This document shows positions 13,078 through 14,102 of a DNA stretch of 14,102 bases, piece after piece. The first letter of the stretch is position 1, and the number at the start of each line of letters is the position of its first letter. Made by a program: the position numbers and the translations under genes. The DNA is from an uncultured Collinsella sp. (GTDB taxonomy: Bacteria; Actinomycetota; Coriobacteriia; Coriobacteriales; Coriobacteriaceae): positions 1 through 14,102 of the forward strand of contig UQIY01000050.1 in assembly GCA_900541195.1 (NCBI GenBank), in the 5' to 3' direction. Below the pieces are notes generated by a model. That model was not told where the DNA came from. It did no database searches and saw only the letters and a program-made list of their open reading frames with translations.

Positions 13078-14013
13078 ATGATTCTGACCGTTACCATGAA
13101 CCCGTCGATCGATACGCGCTATCAGCTCGACAAGCTGATTGTCGACGATGTTAACCGCGTGACGCCCGAAAAGACCGCTGGCGGCAAGGGCCTCAACGTG
13201 AGCCGTGTGCTGCTGCAGCTAGGCGACGACGTGCTCGCGACCGGTCTGCTCGGTGGTCACATGGGTGCCTATATGGCCGAGCTCATGGATGCCGATGGCG
13301 TCAAGAATGACTTTGTGCCCATCGCCGGTGAGACGCGCATTTGCCTGAATATTCTGCACGAGGGTAATCAGACCGAGCTGCTGGAGAGCGGCCCGCAGAT
13401 CGCCCCCGCGGAGCTCGAGGTCTTTACGGCCAAGTTCGCCGAGCTTGCAGCGAAGGCGGACGTTGTGACGCTTTCGGGCTCGCTGCCGCGTGGCGTCGAT
13501 GCCGGCTACTACGCCGAGCTCGTCAAGATCGCCGAAGAGGCGGGCGCTAAGGTGCTGCTCGACACCTCTGGTGCATCGCTGGAGGCCGCGCTGGAGTCTA
13601 ACGCTAAGCCCGAGCTCGTAAAGCCCAACCTGACCGAGATTAACGGCCTGCTAGGTATGTCCTTTACGACCGATGATATCGATGCACTGCGGGAGGCGCT
13701 TGCCGCCGATGGCCGCTTTGCCGGTATCCCCTGGGTTGTCGTTTCGATGGGCGCTGCCGGCTCGGTGGGCTTCCATGAGGGTCGCGCGTTCCGCGCCAAG
13801 ACGCCCGCGATTGCGGCTGTGAACGCGACGGGTTCCGGCGACTCGACCATCGCCGGCTTTGCGCATGCCATTGCTGCTGGTGCCGACGACGTCACGGTGC
13901 TCAAGACTGCCAATACCTGCGGCAAGCTCAACGCCATGGATCCCAAGACCGGCCACCTGGTCATGGACCGCTGGGACGAGATCTACAACAGCGTTGTCGT
14001 GACTGAACTGTAG
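13078..14013 (+). CDS. lacC: Tagatose-6-phosphate kinase
   Basis: PfkB-family kinase that phosphorylates tagatose-6-phosphate to tagatose-1,6-bisphosphate, the step after LacAB. The 311 residues include the N-terminal signature GGKGLNVSR (35-43), the middle TLSGSLPRG (131-139) and KPNLTEING (182-190), and the C-terminal ATGSGDSTIAGF (250-261) with catalytic base Asp255. The start is the ATG preceded by AGGAG; an in-frame ATG at 13021 would add 19 untypical residues and has no Shine-Dalgarno. Sequence alone does not separate LacC from 1-phosphofructokinase (FruK), but the lacAB context favours LacC. Confidence 0.88.
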   Translation: MILTVTMNPSIDTRYQLDKLIVDDVNRVTPEKTAGGKGLNVSRVLLQLGDDVLATGLLGGHMGAYMAELMDADGVKNDFVPIAGETRICLNILHEGNQTELLESGPQIAPAELEVFTAKFAELAAKADVVTLSGSLPRGVDAGYYAELVKIAEEAGAKVLLDTSGASLEAALESNAKPELVKPNLTEINGLLGMSFTTDDIDALREALAADGRFAGIPWVVVSMGAAGSVGFHEGRAFRAKTPAIAAVNATGSGDSTIAGFAHAIAAGADDVTVLKTANTCGKLNAMDPKTGHLVMDRWDEIYNSVVVTEL

Positions 14014-14014
14014 G

Positions 14015-14042
14015 GTTACGCGGTTTTACCAAACCGCGTAAC
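14015..14042 (+). terminator. Hairpin after lacC
   Basis: A perfect 12-bp stem GTTACGCGGTTT (14015-14026) with AAACCGCGTAAC (14031-14042) and a 4-nt TACC loop begins directly after the lacC stop. There is no following U-tract, so it may stabilise the 3' end or end transcription with other factors. The last 60 bases (14043-14102) show no recognisable gene start. Confidence 0.6.
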
Positions 14043-14102
14043 GGCGCGACGCTGCAAACGCCCCTAAGCGGCAATCTGACGTTCAATCGTCGGGCATGAC
14101 CA

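Noticed and set aside
1..14102. A defence, mobile or wholly new system hidden in the window
   Set aside because: All long genes but one fit known lactose-PTS, tagatose-pathway or LacI families, and I found no CRISPR-like repeat array, integrase, transposase, toxin pair or RNA gene. The one unknown protein and the regulatory elements are reported as findings instead.

Overview
The window is high-GC (the short intergenic stretches are more AT-rich) and carries a lactose-PTS / tagatose-6-phosphate locus. Protein style, gene set and intergenic repeats suggest an anaerobic gut actinobacterium of the Coriobacteriia, most likely Collinsella. That placement is inference; no rRNA or other marker is present. 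I see no phage genes, IS elements, tRNAs or CRISPR arrays.

Layout. (1) 152-3531, minus strand: lacG1 (6-phospho-beta-galactosidase), then lacE1 (lactose-family EIICB), with a divergent LacI-family regulator at 3873-4910. (2) 5172-8453, minus strand: a second EIICB (lacE2), then a second 6-phospho-beta-galactosidase (lacG2), with its own divergent LacI-family regulator at 8811-9815. The enzyme/transporter order is reversed between the modules. (3) 10030-10368, plus: lacF, the only EIIA in the window, as a one-gene unit with a strong terminator. (4) 10654-11667, plus: a membrane protein of unknown function. (5) 11976-14013, plus: lacA, lacB and lacC (galactose-6-phosphate isomerase subunits and tagatose-6-phosphate kinase). 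The aldolase LacD is not in view.

How they work together. HPr passes phosphate to LacF, which can feed the EIIB domains of both LacE proteins. These import a beta-galactoside as its 6-phosphate, either LacG hydrolyses it, and galactose-6-phosphate goes through LacAB and LacC to tagatose-1,6-bisphosphate.

Control regions are the most informative part. Both lacG1/lacI1 and lacE2/lacI2 intergenic regions carry 18-bp CG-centred palindromes typical of LacI-family operators. The two sets differ in the inner half-site bases, while the two regulators differ at the first recognition-helix position (Arg versus Glu). A second element of 34 bp, two direct repeats spaced 21 bp, occurs three times: facing lacG1, lacE2 and lacF. 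It links both modules and the shared EIIA to one unlinked regulator, with geometry like AraC-type half-sites. lacABC lacks this element and has TGTTC/GAACA palindromes instead. Intergenic repeats at 4926-5061 and 10443-10509 look like dispersed palindromic elements. The proteins themselves belong to known families; the regulatory layout is the part worth following up.
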